Shown here: piece after piece, positions 37,488 to 47,036 of the stretch
Position numbering within the stretch: the stretch's first letter is position 1
Layout of the letters: every line of letters begins with the position of its first letter
NCBI RefSeq assembly: GCF_003815875.1
Contig: NZ_CP033924.1
Coordinates: 1,798,001 to 1,862,000, forward strand
DNA: 64,000 nucleotides
Direction of reading: 5' to 3'
DNA from: Chryseobacterium lactis
Lineage (GTDB): Bacteria > Bacteroidota > Bacteroidia > Flavobacteriales > Weeksellaceae
Position numbers and translations under genes: made by a program
The notes under the pieces: model-generated
What the model was told of the DNA's origin: nothing
The model's input: only the letters and a program-made list of their open reading frames with translations
Database searches by the model: none

Positions 37488-37673
37488 ATGAAAAATGCTG
37501 ATATTAAAAATTTAAGCGCGGGTGATATTCAAGCTCAATTAACTGAAGCAAAAGCTCAATATTCTAAATTGAAATTGGCTCATGCAATCAGCCCAATTGA
37601 AAACCCGATTCAAATCAAAGATTTGAGAAGAACAATCGCAAGACTAAACACTGAGTTAACTAACAAACAATAA
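37488..37673 (+). CDS. rpmC: 50S ribosomal protein L29 (uL29)
   Basis: Small two-helix protein at the tunnel exit, 61 residues from ATG 37488 (MKNADIKNLSAGDIQAQL). An in-frame TTG at 37479 adds three residues but gives no better match. The motif LRRTIARLNTEL is typical of the family end. Confidence 0.96.
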   Translation: MKNADIKNLSAGDIQAQLTEAKAQYSKLKLAHAISPIENPIQIKDLRRTIARLNTELTNKQ

Positions 37674-37685
37674 TTTCATTTTACA

Positions 37686-37940
37686 ATGGATAGAAATTTA
37701 AGAAAAGAAAGAATCGGAGTGGTTTCCAGCAATAAAATGGAAAAAACTATTGTTGTTAGTGAAACTACAAGAGTAAAGCACCCGATGTACGGTAAATTCG
37801 TTTTGAAAACGAAAAAATATACTGCACACGACGAGAACAACGAATGCACAGAAGGTGATACAGTTTTGATCCAAGAAACTAGACCTATGAGCAAGAGCAA
37901 GAGATGGAGATTAGTAAGAATCATTGAAAAAGCTAAGTAA
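37686..37940 (+). CDS. rpsQ: 30S ribosomal protein S17 (uS17)
   Basis: OB-fold protein of the 16S 5' domain, 84 residues ([32 protein letters not shown]). The end [16 protein letters not shown] is family-typical. Followed by rplN after 2 bp. Confidence 0.98.
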   Translation: MDRNLRKERIGVVSSNKMEKTIVVSETTRVKHPMYGKFVLKTKKYTAHDENNECTEGDTVLIQETRPMSKSKRWRLVRIIEKAK

Positions 37941-37942
37941 TA

Positions 37943-38311
37943 ATGTTACAAACAGAATCAAGATTAAAAGTTGCTGATAACACAGGTGCAAAAGAAGTAC
38001 TAGTTATCAGAGTTCTGGGAGGAACCAGAAGAAGATATGCTTCAGTTGGTGATAAAATCGTTGTTACTATCAAGGATTCTACACCATCAGGAAACGCTAA
38101 GAAAGGTCAGGTATCTAAAGCTGTAGTAGTAAGAACTAAAAAAGCAGTAAGAAGAAAAGATGGTTCATACATCAAATTCGACGACAATGCTTGTGTATTA
38201 CTAAACGCAGCGGGAGAAATGAGAGGAACTCGTGTTTTCGGACCGGTTGCTCGTGAGTTGAGAGACAAAGAATATATGAAAATCATTTCATTAGCTCCTG
38301 AAGTACTTTAA
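37943..38311 (+). CDS. rplN: 50S ribosomal protein L14 (uL14)
   Basis: Subunit-interface barrel protein and binding site for RsfS-type silencing factor, 122 residues, the universal length. [27 protein letters not shown], and [28 protein letters not shown] at the end. Confidence 0.99.
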   Translation: MLQTESRLKVADNTGAKEVLVIRVLGGTRRRYASVGDKIVVTIKDSTPSGNAKKGQVSKAVVVRTKKAVRRKDGSYIKFDDNACVLLNAAGEMRGTRVFGPVARELRDKEYMKIISLAPEVL

Positions 38312-38332
38312 TTTTTAAAATTTTTAAAAGAA

Positions 38333-38659
38333 ATGTCAAAGTTAAAAATAAAAAGAGGAGATAACGTAATCATTACTACTGGTAAGAAAGATATCAAAGG
38401 TAAAACTGGTGAAGTTATTGAAGTGATTAAGAAAGAAGGGAGAGACCCTAGAGTAATCGTAGCAGGACTTAACATCGTTAAAAAACACGTTAAGCCTTCA
38501 GCTGCAAATCCTCAAGGAGGAATTACTGAAAAAGAAGCTTCTATTCATATCTCAAACGTAGCTTTAGTTGATAAAGACGGAAAAGCTATCAAAATCGGTT
38601 ACAAAATCGAAGGAGATACGAAAGTAAGAATCAACAAAAAAACGGGTGAAACTTTATAA
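38333..38659 (+). CDS. rplX: 50S ribosomal protein L24 (uL24)
   Basis: Assembly-initiator protein of the large subunit, 108 residues. KOW motif IKRGDNVIITTGKKDIKGKTGEV at the N terminus and KKHVKPSAANPQGGITEKEASIHISNV in the middle. Confidence 0.97.
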   Translation: MSKLKIKRGDNVIITTGKKDIKGKTGEVIEVIKKEGRDPRVIVAGLNIVKKHVKPSAANPQGGITEKEASIHISNVALVDKDGKAIKIGYKIEGDTKVRINKKTGETL

Positions 38660-38670
38660 TTTGAATTAAC

Positions 38671-39222
38671 ATGGAATTTATAGCAAGACCCAAAAAAATA
38701 TACAAAGAGACAATTGTTCCTGCAATGATGGAAGAATTCGGGTACAAGTCAGTAATGCAAGTACCTAGATTAGAGAAAATCGTTGTATCACAAGGTTTAG
38801 GAGATGCTACTGCAGATAAGAAAATTATTGATTATGCTGTAGAAGAATTGACAAACATCACAGGTCAGAAAGCAGTAGGTACAATCTCTAAGAAAGATGA
38901 AGCTGCATTCAAACTAAGAAAAGGAATGCCTGTAGGTGCAAAGGTAACTTTGAGAGCTCACAGAATGTATGAGTTCTTAGACAGACTTACTTCTTCTGCT
39001 TTACCACGTATCAGAGATTTCTCTGGTATCAAAGCAGATGGTTTCGATGGTAGAGGTAACTACAACTTAGGTATTACTGAGCAAATTATCTTCCCTGAAA
39101 TCGTAATTGACAAAGTGAAAAAAATCCAAGGGATGGACATCACTTTCGTTACAACTGCGAAGACAGATAAAGAAGCTAAAGCATTATTAACTCACTTCGG
39201 TTTACCATTTAAAAAGAACTAA
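38671..39222 (+). CDS. rplE: 50S ribosomal protein L5 (uL5)
   Basis: 5S rRNA-binding protein of the central protuberance, 183 residues. Conserved [30 protein letters not shown] and [23 protein letters not shown] segments. Confidence 0.98.
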   Translation: MEFIARPKKIYKETIVPAMMEEFGYKSVMQVPRLEKIVVSQGLGDATADKKIIDYAVEELTNITGQKAVGTISKKDEAAFKLRKGMPVGAKVTLRAHRMYEFLDRLTSSALPRIRDFSGIKADGFDGRGNYNLGITEQIIFPEIVIDKVKKIQGMDITFVTTAKTDKEAKALLTHFGLPFKKN

Positions 39223-39225
39223 GAA

Positions 39226-39495
39226 ATGGCTAAAGAATCAATGAAAGCGCGTGAGCGCAAAAGAGAAGCACTTGTTGCTAAATACGCTGACAAAAGAAAA
39301 GCTTTAAAAGAAGCTGGTGATTATGAAGGACTTCAGAAATTACCTAAAAATGCTTCTCCTGTAAGATTACACAACAGATGTAAACTAACAGGTAGACCAA
39401 GAGGATACATGAGAACGTTCGGTCTTTCCAGAGTAACTTTCAGAGAAATGGCAAACAACGGTCTTATCCCAGGTGTAAGAAAAGCTAGTTGGTAA
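39226..39495 (+). CDS. rpsN: 30S ribosomal protein S14 (uS14), zinc-free form
   Basis: Head protein, 89 residues. It is the long, C-minus type: the CxxC...CxxC zinc site of the short form is absent (only one Cys, in [11 protein letters not shown]), so it does not need zinc. The end is [15 protein letters not shown]. The 146-bp gap after it is the largest inside the operon. Confidence 0.97.
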   Translation: MAKESMKARERKREALVAKYADKRKALKEAGDYEGLQKLPKNASPVRLHNRCKLTGRPRGYMRTFGLSRVTFREMANNGLIPGVRKASW

Positions 39496-39549
39496 TAATT
39501 ACTAATTAAAAATCGGGACAATTAAGTTGTCTAGATACTAAAGAAAAAA

Positions 39550-39583
39550 AATATCAGACCGAAGATTTCTGAAGTCTGATATT
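39550..39583 (+). promoter_or_regulatory. Stem-loop inside the ribosomal operon (rpsN-rpsH gap)
   Basis: AATATCAGAC (39550-39559) and GTCTGATATT (39574-39583) form a perfect 10-bp stem. A smaller hairpin GACAA-TTAAG-TTGTC lies just before it at about 39518-39532. No long T tract follows, so processing or protein binding is more likely than termination. Confidence 0.5.
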
Positions 39584-39641
39584 TTAATCTTCAAGTCTTT
39601 TCAATACTGATTGTCTTTAACCAATAATTTATAAAAGAAAA

Positions 39642-40040
39642 ATGGTAACAGATCCAATTTCAGATTTCCTAACAAGAGTAAGGAACGCACAAAGCGCAGG
39701 CCACAAAGTGGTGGAAATTCCTGCATCGAAAATCAAAAAGGAGATTACTAAGATCTTATTTGATCAAGGGTATATCTTAAACTTCAAGTTTGAAGATAAC
39801 GCTGTTCAAGGAGTGATCAAAATCGCTTTAAAGTACGATAAGCAAACCAACAAACCGGCTATCAAGTCTATCCAAAGAGCTTCTAGACCAGGTTTGAGAC
39901 AGTACAAAGGTTCTACTGAACTTCCAAGAGTACTAAACGGTTTGGGTATTTCTATCATCTCTACTTCTAAAGGAGTAATGACTGACAAGAAAGCTAGAGA
40001 AGAGAAAGTAGGCGGTGAAGTAATCTGCTATGTTTATTAA
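39642..40040 (+). CDS. rpsH: 30S ribosomal protein S8 (uS8)
   Basis: Central-domain 16S rRNA binder, 132 residues. Starts MVTDPISDFLTRVRNAQSAGH and ends VGGEVICYVY, both family hallmarks. In E. coli S8 regulates the spc operon by binding its mRNA; here it follows the only structured gap in the operon. Confidence 0.98.
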   Translation: MVTDPISDFLTRVRNAQSAGHKVVEIPASKIKKEITKILFDQGYILNFKFEDNAVQGVIKIALKYDKQTNKPAIKSIQRASRPGLRQYKGSTELPRVLNGLGISIISTSKGVMTDKKAREEKVGGEVICYVY

Positions 40041-40057
40041 TTTTTAATCAGAGGAAA

Positions 40058-40603
40058 ATGTCAAGAATTGGTAAAGCAATTATAACAATTCCAGCAGGAG
40101 TTACAATCACTGAAAATAACGGTGTAGTAACTGTAAAAGGTCCAAAAGGAGAACTTTCTCAGGAACTTACAGCAGGAATTACTTTAGAGCAAAAAGATGG
40201 TGAGCTTAATGTAAACAGACCATCTGATGCGAAACAACACAAAGCGCTTCACGGTTTATACAGAGCGTTAATCAACAACATGATTGTTGGTGTAAATACA
40301 GGTTTCGAAAAGAAACTAGAACTAGTAGGGGTAGGATACAGAGCTTCTCACACAGGTCAAAAACTTGAGTTAGCTTTAGGATTCTCTCACGGTATCGTAT
40401 TAGAACTTCCAAGTGAAGTAAAAGTTGATACATTGACTGAAAAAGGTAAAAACCCAATTATTACTTTAGCGTCTCACGACAAGCAACTTCTAGGAATGGT
40501 TACTGCAAAGATCCGTTCTTTCAGAAAGCCTGAGCCATACAAAGGAAAAGGTGTAAGATTCGTAGGAGAAATTGTTAGACGTAAAGCTGGTAAATCTGCT
40601 TAA
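40058..40603 (+). CDS. rplF: 50S ribosomal protein L6 (uL6)
   Basis: Two-domain protein near the factor-binding site, 181 residues. MSRIGKAIITIPAGVTI at the start; PEPYKGKGVRFVGEIVRRKAGKSA at the end. Confidence 0.98.
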   Translation: MSRIGKAIITIPAGVTITENNGVVTVKGPKGELSQELTAGITLEQKDGELNVNRPSDAKQHKALHGLYRALINNMIVGVNTGFEKKLELVGVGYRASHTGQKLELALGFSHGIVLELPSEVKVDTLTEKGKNPIITLASHDKQLLGMVTAKIRSFRKPEPYKGKGVRFVGEIVRRKAGKSA

Positions 40604-40618
40604 TAAATTATAAGTATT

Positions 40619-40972
40619 ATGGCATTAAGTAAATTAGAAAAAAGAATAAGAATAAAAAGAAGAGTAAGAGGGAAAATCTCTGGATCTTCTGAATTGCCAA
40701 GATTATCTGTATACAAAAGTAATAAGGAAATTTACGCTCAGTTAATCGACGATAAAAATGGTAAAACTTTAGCATCAGCTTCTTCTAGAGAAAAAGGTGT
40801 AGACGCTAAAGGTACTAAGACTGAAGTTTCTGCTGCTGTTGGTAAAGCTATCGCTGCTAAAGCTATCGCTGCAGGAATTGAAAGTATTGTATTTGACAGA
40901 AACGGTTTCGTATATCATGGTAGAGTGAAAGCTCTAGCTGATGGTGCGAGAGAAGGTGGACTTAAATTCTAA
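40619..40972 (+). CDS. rplR: 50S ribosomal protein L18 (uL18)
   Basis: 5S rRNA binder of the central protuberance, 117 residues. Basic N terminus ([18 protein letters not shown]) followed by [21 protein letters not shown]; the end is [26 protein letters not shown]. Confidence 0.98.
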   Translation: MALSKLEKRIRIKRRVRGKISGSSELPRLSVYKSNKEIYAQLIDDKNGKTLASASSREKGVDAKGTKTEVSAAVGKAIAAKAIAAGIESIVFDRNGFVYHGRVKALADGAREGGLKF

Positions 40973-40991
40973 TCATTAAATTTCGGAAAAT

Positions 40992-41513
40992 ATGTTAGGA
41001 CTAGATAATATAGAAAGAGTAAAACCGGGAGGATTAGAATTAAAAGATCGTCTCGTAGCTGTTAACAGAGTAACAAAAGTAACAAAGGGAGGTAGAGCTT
41101 TCGGATTTTCTGCTATTGTTGTAGTAGGAAACGAAGAAGGTATTATTGGTTTCGGTTTAGGAAAATCTAAAGAGGTTGCTTCTGCAATTGCTAAAGCAGT
41201 TGAAGACGCTAAGAAAAACCTTGTGAAAGTTCCTGTAATGAACCATACTATCCCTCACCAAACTACTGCTAGATACGGTGGTGCAGATATCTTCTTAAGA
41301 CCTGCTTCTCACGGTACAGGACTTATCGCCGGTGGTGCGGTAAGAGCGGTATTGGAATCAGCTGGTATTCACGATATCCTTTCAAAATCTAAAGGATCTT
41401 CTAACCCTCACAACGTGGTGAAAGCTACTTTCAAAGCGTTATTGGATATCAGAAGACCTGAAGAGATCGCTAGAATGAGAGGTATTTCTCTAAGTAAAGT
41501 GTTTAACGGTTAA
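40992..41513 (+). CDS. rpsE: 30S ribosomal protein S5 (uS5)
   Basis: Decoding-fidelity protein, 173 residues. RNA-binding domain ([30 protein letters not shown]; the spectinomycin loop is within VTKGGR) and the C-terminal domain ([19 protein letters not shown]). Wild-type appearance. Confidence 0.98.
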   Translation: MLGLDNIERVKPGGLELKDRLVAVNRVTKVTKGGRAFGFSAIVVVGNEEGIIGFGLGKSKEVASAIAKAVEDAKKNLVKVPVMNHTIPHQTTARYGGADIFLRPASHGTGLIAGGAVRAVLESAGIHDILSKSKGSSNPHNVVKATFKALLDIRRPEEIARMRGISLSKVFNG

Positions 41514-41523
41514 TAAATAAGCA

Positions 41524-41700
41524 ATGGCAACAATTAAAGTAAAACAAGTAAGAAGCGCTATTGGTAGAACAAAAACCCAAAAGAGAACGCTTGAAGCATT
41601 AGGATTAAAAAAACTTCACCAAGTTGTAGAACATGAAGCTACTCCTTCTATCTTAGGAATGGTAGCTGCAGTGAGCCACTTACTTGAAGTTCAAAAATAA
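41524..41700 (+). CDS. rpmD: 50S ribosomal protein L30 (uL30)
   Basis: 58 residues. MATIKVKQVRSAIGRTKTQK, then RTLEALGLKKLHQVVEH, matches the L30 fold. It lies 10 bp after rpsE and 21 bp before rplO, the normal spc position. Confidence 0.96.
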   Translation: MATIKVKQVRSAIGRTKTQKRTLEALGLKKLHQVVEHEATPSILGMVAAVSHLLEVQK

Positions 41701-41721
41701 TTTTATAAAAGAGAAATTAAA

Positions 41722-42171
41722 ATGAATTTAAATAACATACAACCTGCAGCAGGATCTACTTTCAACTCAAAGAGAATTGGTAGAGGTCAAGGTACAGGAA
41801 AAGGAGGTACTTCAACAAAAGGACACAAAGGTCAGAAAGCTAGAGCTGGTTATTCTCAGAAGATCGGTTTCGAAGGGGGTCAGATGCCTTTACAAAGAAG
41901 ATTACCGAAATTCGGATTCAAAAACGTAAACAGAAAAGAGTTTAGAGGGGTGAACCTTGATACTATTCAGACTTTAATCGAGAACAAATCCATCACTGGA
42001 GAAATCACGAAAGAAGTTTTAGTAGCAAACGGGATCGTTTCTAAAAACGAATTAGTGAAAATTATGGGTAGAGGAGAATTGAAATCAGCGGTTTCAATCT
42101 CTGCTGACAAATTCACTAAATCTGCTGAAGAGCTTATTGCTAAGGCAGGTGGAAAAGCAATTACCTTATAA
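41722..42171 (+). CDS. rplO: 50S ribosomal protein L15 (uL15)
   Basis: Late-assembly large-subunit protein, 149 residues. The N-terminal extension RIGRGQGTGKGGTSTKGHKGQKARAG threads into 23S rRNA; GFEGGQMPLQRRLPKFGF is conserved. Nine bases before secY. Confidence 0.98.
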   Translation: MNLNNIQPAAGSTFNSKRIGRGQGTGKGGTSTKGHKGQKARAGYSQKIGFEGGQMPLQRRLPKFGFKNVNRKEFRGVNLDTIQTLIENKSITGEITKEVLVANGIVSKNELVKIMGRGELKSAVSISADKFTKSAEELIAKAGGKAITL

Positions 42172-42180
42172 TACTTACTA

Positions 42181-43560
42181 ATGAAAGAATTTATACAAAC
42201 ACTTAAAAATATTTGGAGTCTTAAAGAATTGAGAGATAAAATTCTCTTCACTTTAGGTATTATCCTTGTGTATAGATTCGCATCTTATATCTCACTTCCC
42301 GCAATTAACCTTGCAGAGGTGGGAGATCTCTTAGAGCATTATAAAAATCAAGGCGGTAACAAGCAAGGAGCAGGTCTCCTTGGCTTGCTTTCGTCGTTTA
42401 CGGGGGGAGCTTTCAGCCACGCTTCCGTAATGGCGTTAGGAATCATGCCTTATATTTCTGCTTCTATTATTGTTCAGTTGATGGGGATGGCTATTCCTTA
42501 TCTTCAGAAGCTTCAGAAAGATGGAGAGTCAGGTAGAAATACATTGAACCAAATTACAAGATGGTTAACGATCGGGGTTTGTCTGGTACAGGCACCTTCT
42601 TACTTAACTTCTATTACTCAATTATTCTTACCGTATGCTCAGTTCCAATCTGCATATTTTGTAGAACCAAATTCGATTATGTTCTGGTTACCAAGTATTG
42701 TAATCTTGGTGGGTGGTTCAGTATTCGCGATGTGGTTAGGTGAAAAGATTACCGATAAGGGAATCGGAAATGGTATCTCTATCCTTATTATGGTGGGGAT
42801 TCTTTCAAGATTACCTGAGGCATTCGTACAGGAGATGGCCGTGCAGAACGGAAAAGGAGGAATGGGATCTATCATGATCCTTATCGAAGTATTATTCTGG
42901 ATGGTAGTTGTTCTTTTAGCAGTGATTTTATCAGTTGCTGTTAGAAAAATTCCTATTCAGTATGTAAGCAGAGCTCAAGCAAGAGGAGGTGTAAACAAGA
43001 ATCTTATGCAGGGCGCAAGACAATGGATTCCATTGAAAGTAAATGCTGCTGGTGTAATGCCGATTATCTTTGCCCAGGCATTGATGTTCGTACCAGGATT
43101 ATTAACAAAATTCGATGAGTCCAACACTTTTCTTGCAGGTTTCAAGAATGTTTTTAGCTGGCAGTACAATGTATTGTTTGCGCTATTAATTATTATCTTC
43201 TCGTTTTTCTATACTGCAATTACAATTCCGGTGAACCAAATGGCTGATGATTTGAAGAGAAATGGAGGTTTAGTACCGAAAGTAAGACCCGGAAAAGAGA
43301 CAGCAGATTACCTAGATGATATTTTATCAAAAATTACCTTGCCAGGTGCAATTTTTTTATCTATCTTTGCAGTCCTTCCAGCAATTGTGCATGGAAGCTT
43401 TGTTCAGACAGATGCGTTTGCCCTATTTTTCGGGGGAACGTCACTATTAATTATGGTAGGTGTAATTTTAGATACTGTTCAACAGATTAATACATATCTG
43501 CTGAATCATCACTATGATGGCTTAATGCAGTCTAAACTGTCTAGAACGACTGGATATTAA
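42181..43560 (+). CDS. secY: Protein translocase subunit SecY
   Basis: Central channel of the SecYEG translocon, 459 residues, ten TM helices. Conserved segments: LGIMPYISASIIVQLMG (TM2 region), the cytoplasmic loop VPKVRPGKETADYLDDILSKITLPGAIFL, and the family end LLNHHYDGLMQSKL. It is followed by infA after 3 bp; the map gene often found between them in other Bacteroidota is absent. Confidence 0.98.
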   Translation: MKEFIQTLKNIWSLKELRDKILFTLGIILVYRFASYISLPAINLAEVGDLLEHYKNQGGNKQGAGLLGLLSSFTGGAFSHASVMALGIMPYISASIIVQLMGMAIPYLQKLQKDGESGRNTLNQITRWLTIGVCLVQAPSYLTSITQLFLPYAQFQSAYFVEPNSIMFWLPSIVILVGGSVFAMWLGEKITDKGIGNGISILIMVGILSRLPEAFVQEMAVQNGKGGMGSIMILIEVLFWMVVVLLAVILSVAVRKIPIQYVSRAQARGGVNKNLMQGARQWIPLKVNAAGVMPIIFAQALMFVPGLLTKFDESNTFLAGFKNVFSWQYNVLFALLIIIFSFFYTAITIPVNQMADDLKRNGGLVPKVRPGKETADYLDDILSKITLPGAIFLSIFAVLPAIVHGSFVQTDAFALFFGGTSLLIMVGVILDTVQQINTYLLNHHYDGLMQSKLSRTTGY

Positions 43561-43563
43561 TTT

Positions 43564-43779
43564 ATGGCAAAACAAAAACATATTGAACAAGACGGCGTTA
43601 TAACGGAAGCACTTTCGAACGCTCAGTTCCGTGTTGAACTTGAAAATGGGCATATTCTTATTGCTCATATTTCTGGTAAAATGCGAATGCACTATATTAA
43701 ACTTTTACCTGGTGATAAGGTAAAACTAGAAATGTCTCCCTATGATTTAACGAAAGGGAGGATCACATTTAGATATTAA
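43564..43779 (+). CDS. infA: Translation initiation factor IF-1
   Basis: S1-type OB-fold protein that blocks the ribosomal A site during initiation, 71 residues. [32 protein letters not shown] and [28 protein letters not shown] are characteristic. The 62-bp gap after it holds a long palindrome. Confidence 0.98.
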   Translation: MAKQKHIEQDGVITEALSNAQFRVELENGHILIAHISGKMRMHYIKLLPGDKVKLEMSPYDLTKGRITFRY

Positions 43780-43787
43780 AACAATTA

Positions 43788-43815
43788 GCCAAATGGAATG
43801 ATCATTCCATTTGGC
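43788..43815 (+). promoter_or_regulatory. 28-bp perfect palindrome between infA and rpmJ
   Basis: GCCAAATGGAATGA followed by its exact reverse complement. As RNA it gives a 12-bp or longer stem with a minimal loop, followed by ATTTGTAAAAAA rather than a T tract, so it is more likely an RNA-processing or regulatory hairpin than a terminator. Confidence 0.6.
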
Positions 43816-43841
43816 ATTTGTAAAAAATAAATACTATCAAA

Positions 43842-43958
43842 ATGAAAGTAAGAGCATCAATTAAAAAAAGAAGCGCTGATTGCAAAATTGTACGCAGAAA
43901 AGGTGTGCTATTCGTAATCAACAAGAAGAACCCAAAATTTAAACAAAGACAAGGTTAA
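43842..43958 (+). CDS. rpmJ: 50S ribosomal protein L36 (bL36), zinc-free form
   Basis: 38 residues ([21 protein letters not shown]...). Three of the four zinc ligands of the usual C-plus form are replaced: Ser11, Asn27 and Phe33; only Cys14 remains. So this is the C-minus type. It lies 9 bp before rpsM. Confidence 0.96.
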   Translation: MKVRASIKKRSADCKIVRRKGVLFVINKKNPKFKQRQG

Positions 43959-43967
43959 CATTAAATT

Positions 43968-44345
43968 ATGGCGAGAATTGCAGGTATTGATTTACCAAAA
44001 AACAAAAGAGGTGTTATCGGTTTAACTTACATCTATGGAGTAGGAAGAAGTACTTCTTCTGAAATCCTTAAAGCTGCCGGTATCAGCGAAGACAAGAAAG
44101 TCAACGAATGGAATGACGATGAATTGGCTGCAATCAGAACCTATATCTCTGAAAACGTAAAAGTAGAAGGAGAATTAAGATCTGAAGTGCAATTGAACAT
44201 CAAGAGATTGATGGACATAGGATGCCAACGAGGAATACGTCACAGACTTGGATTACCTTTAAGAGGCCAGAGAACGAAAAACAACTCTAGAACACGTAAA
44301 GGGAAGAGAAAAACTGTTGCTAACAAGAAAAAAGCTAGTAAATAA
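43968..44345 (+). CDS. rpsM: 30S ribosomal protein S13 (uS13)
   Basis: Head protein at the subunit interface, 125 residues. [28 protein letters not shown]; the basic C-terminal tail ([26 protein letters not shown]) reaches the P-site tRNA. Confidence 0.98.
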   Translation: MARIAGIDLPKNKRGVIGLTYIYGVGRSTSSEILKAAGISEDKKVNEWNDDELAAIRTYISENVKVEGELRSEVQLNIKRLMDIGCQRGIRHRLGLPLRGQRTKNNSRTRKGKRKTVANKKKASK

Positions 44346-44357
44346 TCGTTAGGAATT

Positions 44358-44747
44358 ATGGCAAAACAAACTAAAGTAGTTAAAAAAAGAAAAGTAAAAG
44401 TTGAAGCTATTGGTGAAGCTCATATTCAAGCTTCTTTCAATAACATCATCATTTCTTTAACAAATAAAAACGGAGAGGTTATCTCTTGGGCTTCTGCCGG
44501 TAAAATGGGATTCAGAGGTTCTAAAAAGAATACTCCATTTGCTGCTCAAATGGCAGCTGAAAATTGCTCTGCTGTAGCTCACGAAGCTGGTTTAAGAAGA
44601 GTAAAGGTGTTTGTGAAAGGTCCAGGTGCAGGTAGAGAATCTGCTATCAGATCTATCCACAATTCAGGAATTGAAGTTTCAGAAATCGTTGACGTGACTC
44701 CTATGCCACACAACGGATGTAGACCACCAAAAAGAAGAAGAGTTTAA
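44358..44747 (+). CDS. rpsK: 30S ribosomal protein S11 (uS11)
   Basis: Platform protein lining the mRNA exit, 129 residues. [21 protein letters not shown] and [18 protein letters not shown] are family hallmarks; the Asn-Gly in HNG is the site that forms isoaspartate in E. coli. Confidence 0.98.
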   Translation: MAKQTKVVKKRKVKVEAIGEAHIQASFNNIIISLTNKNGEVISWASAGKMGFRGSKKNTPFAAQMAAENCSAVAHEAGLRRVKVFVKGPGAGRESAIRSIHNSGIEVSEIVDVTPMPHNGCRPPKRRRV

Positions 44748-44766
44748 TTTTTAGAATTTACCCATT

Positions 44767-45375
44767 ATGGCAAGATATATTGGACCTAAAACTAAGATTG
44801 CTAGAAAGTTTGGTGCTGCAATCTACGGAGATGATAAGAACTTCGAAAAGAGAAAAAACCAACCGCCAGGACAACACGGTCCTAACAAAAGAAGAGGTGC
44901 TAAAAAATCAGAATATGCAGTTCAGTTAGCTGAAAAACAAAAAGCTAAATATACTTACGGTATTTTAGAAAGACAGTTTGCTAACTTATTTGAAAAAGCA
45001 CACAGAAGCAAAGGAGTAACAGGGGAAGTTCTATTACAACTTTGTGAATCAAGATTGGATAACGTAGTATACAGATTAGGTTTTGCTAAAACTAGATCAG
45101 GTGCTAGACAATTAGTTTCTCACAGACACATCACTGTGAACGGAGAAATTCTTAATATCCCTTCTTACTTGGTAAAAGCTGGTGATGTAATCACTGTAAG
45201 AGAAAAGTCTAAGTCTCTTGAAGTTGTTACCAATGCATTGGCTTCTAAGTCAAACTATGAGTGGTTACAATTCAACGATGAGAAGAAAGAAGGTACCTTC
45301 ATTTCTGCTCCTGAAAGAATCCAAATTCCGGAGGACATTAAGGAGAACCTTATCGTCGAACTTTACTCTAAATAA
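44767..45375 (+). CDS. rpsD: 30S ribosomal protein S4 (uS4)
   Basis: Primary 16S 5'-domain binder and fidelity protein, 202 residues. The S4 domain ([43 protein letters not shown]) is clear; the N terminus [16 protein letters not shown] lacks a zinc-binding cysteine cluster. Confidence 0.98.
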   Translation: MARYIGPKTKIARKFGAAIYGDDKNFEKRKNQPPGQHGPNKRRGAKKSEYAVQLAEKQKAKYTYGILERQFANLFEKAHRSKGVTGEVLLQLCESRLDNVVYRLGFAKTRSGARQLVSHRHITVNGEILNIPSYLVKAGDVITVREKSKSLEVVTNALASKSNYEWLQFNDEKKEGTFISAPERIQIPEDIKENLIVELYSK

Positions 45376-45408
45376 TTTTTTAATCAAATTTTTGCTCAAC
45401 CCAATAAT

Positions 45409-46404
45409 ATGGCAATTTTACAATTCATAAAACCCGATAAAGTAATTTTACTTAACTCTGATGAATTTAAAGGTCAATTTGAATTCAGACCTTTAGAACC
45501 AGGTTTCGGGCTTACAATCGGTAATGCTTTGAGAAGAGTGTTGCTTTCTTCTCTGGAAGGATATGCTATTTCATCTATCAAAATAGAAGGTGTAGAGCAC
45601 GAATTTTCAACTATTCCAGGAGTAATCGAAGACGTTACCGAAATTATTCTTAACCTTAAGCAGGTTAGATTAAAAGCTTTAGCAGAAGGCCAGGCTAACG
45701 AGCAGGTTGTTGCTAAAGTTTCAGGTCAAACGATTATTACTGCTGGTGATTTAGGAAAATCAATGAACGGATTCGAGGTTCTTAACCCGGAATTAGTGAT
45801 TTGTAACCTAAATACTGATGTAACTTTCGAAATTACTTTCAATATTGAAAAAGGTAGAGGATATGTTCCTTCAGAACAAAATAAGTCAAACAATGCACCT
45901 GTAGGTACTATTGCTATTGACTCTATTTTCACGCCGATCAAGAAAGTACAGTATAGCATTGAAAATTATCGTGTAGAGCAAAAAACAGACTACGAAAAAC
46001 TTGTATTAGATATAGAAACTGACGGGTCTATCAGCCCTCAGAATGCTTTAACAGAAGCTTCTAAGATATTAATTTATCACTTCATGTTGTTCTCTGATGA
46101 GAGAATCACTCTTGAAACTGAAGCTGTAAAAGCATCTATCCAATATGATGAGGAAACTCTTCACACAAGACAATTACTTAAGTCTAAATTAGCAGATATG
46201 GATCTTTCTGTAAGAGCCCTTAACTGTCTGAAAGCAGCTGAAGTAGAAACTCTTGGAGAATTGGTTTCTTACAGTAAGTCTGATTTGATGAAATTCAGAA
46301 ATTTTGGTAAAAAATCTTTGACAGAACTAGAAGAATTAGTGCATTCAAAAGGTCTTAACTTCGGTTTCGACGTTGCAAAATATAAGTTAGACGCTGATAA
46401 ATAA
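45409..46404 (+). CDS. rpoA: RNA polymerase alpha subunit
   Basis: 331 residues. The N-terminal assembly domain ([25 protein letters not shown]) dimerises and binds beta and beta-prime; the C-terminal domain ([38 protein letters not shown]) contacts DNA and activators. Standard position between rpsD and rplQ. Confidence 0.98.
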   Translation: MAILQFIKPDKVILLNSDEFKGQFEFRPLEPGFGLTIGNALRRVLLSSLEGYAISSIKIEGVEHEFSTIPGVIEDVTEIILNLKQVRLKALAEGQANEQVVAKVSGQTIITAGDLGKSMNGFEVLNPELVICNLNTDVTFEITFNIEKGRGYVPSEQNKSNNAPVGTIAIDSIFTPIKKVQYSIENYRVEQKTDYEKLVLDIETDGSISPQNALTEASKILIYHFMLFSDERITLETEAVKASIQYDEETLHTRQLLKSKLADMDLSVRALNCLKAAEVETLGELVSYSKSDLMKFRNFGKKSLTELEELVHSKGLNFGFDVAKYKLDADK

Positions 46405-46410
46405 TTAATA

Positions 46411-46932
46411 ATGAGACACGGTAAAAAATTCAATCACTTAGGAAGAACTTCATCTCACAGAAGTGCGATGCTTTCTAATATGGCTTGTTCTCTAATTGAG
46501 CATAAAAGAATCAACACTACTGTAGCTAAAGCGAAAGCTTTAAGAGTATATGTTGAGCCTCTATTAACAAAAGCAAAAGAAGATACTACACACAACAGAA
46601 GAGTAGTATTCTCTTACCTTCAAAATAAATTTGCGGTTGCTGAATTATTCAGAACTGTAGCTCCTAAAATCGCTGAAAGAAACGGTGGTTATACAAGAAT
46701 CATTAAGACAGGTTTCAGACCAGGTGATGCTGCTGATATGGCTCTTATCGAATTGGTAGATTTCAACGAGCTTTACAACCCTAATGCTGAAGAGAAAAAA
46801 GCTACAAGAAGAAGCAGAAGATCAACTGCTGCACCTAAAAAAGCTGAAGCTGTAGTAGCTGAAGCTCCTGCAGTAGAAGAAAAAGTAGAAGAAGCTAAAG
46901 CTGATACTACTGAAGAAAAAACTGAAGAATAA
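46411..46932 (+). CDS. rplQ: 50S ribosomal protein L17 (bL17) with acidic tail
   Basis: 173 residues, about 45 more than E. coli. The core ([34 protein letters not shown]) is normal; the extra tail is Ala/Glu/Lys-rich ([19 protein letters not shown]...), a low-complexity extension common in Bacteroidota. Last gene of the operon, with a strong terminator behind it. Confidence 0.98.
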   Translation: MRHGKKFNHLGRTSSHRSAMLSNMACSLIEHKRINTTVAKAKALRVYVEPLLTKAKEDTTHNRRVVFSYLQNKFAVAELFRTVAPKIAERNGGYTRIIKTGFRPGDAADMALIELVDFNELYNPNAEEKKATRRSRRSTAAPKKAEAVVAEAPAVEEKVEEAKADTTEEKTEE

Positions 46933-46953
46933 TATTCATTCAGATATCAATAG

Positions 46954-46984
46954 AAAACCATCCGGACTCCGGATGGTTTTTTTT
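46954..46984 (+). terminator. Terminator of the ribosomal protein operon
   Basis: Perfect 12-bp stem (AAAACCATCCGG / CCGGATGGTTTT), 3-nt loop, eight-base T run. Confidence 0.95.
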
Positions 46985-47036
46985 GTTTTGTAAACGATAT
47001 TATTTCGAATTGTGAAATTGAATGTGTTGAACCTTG

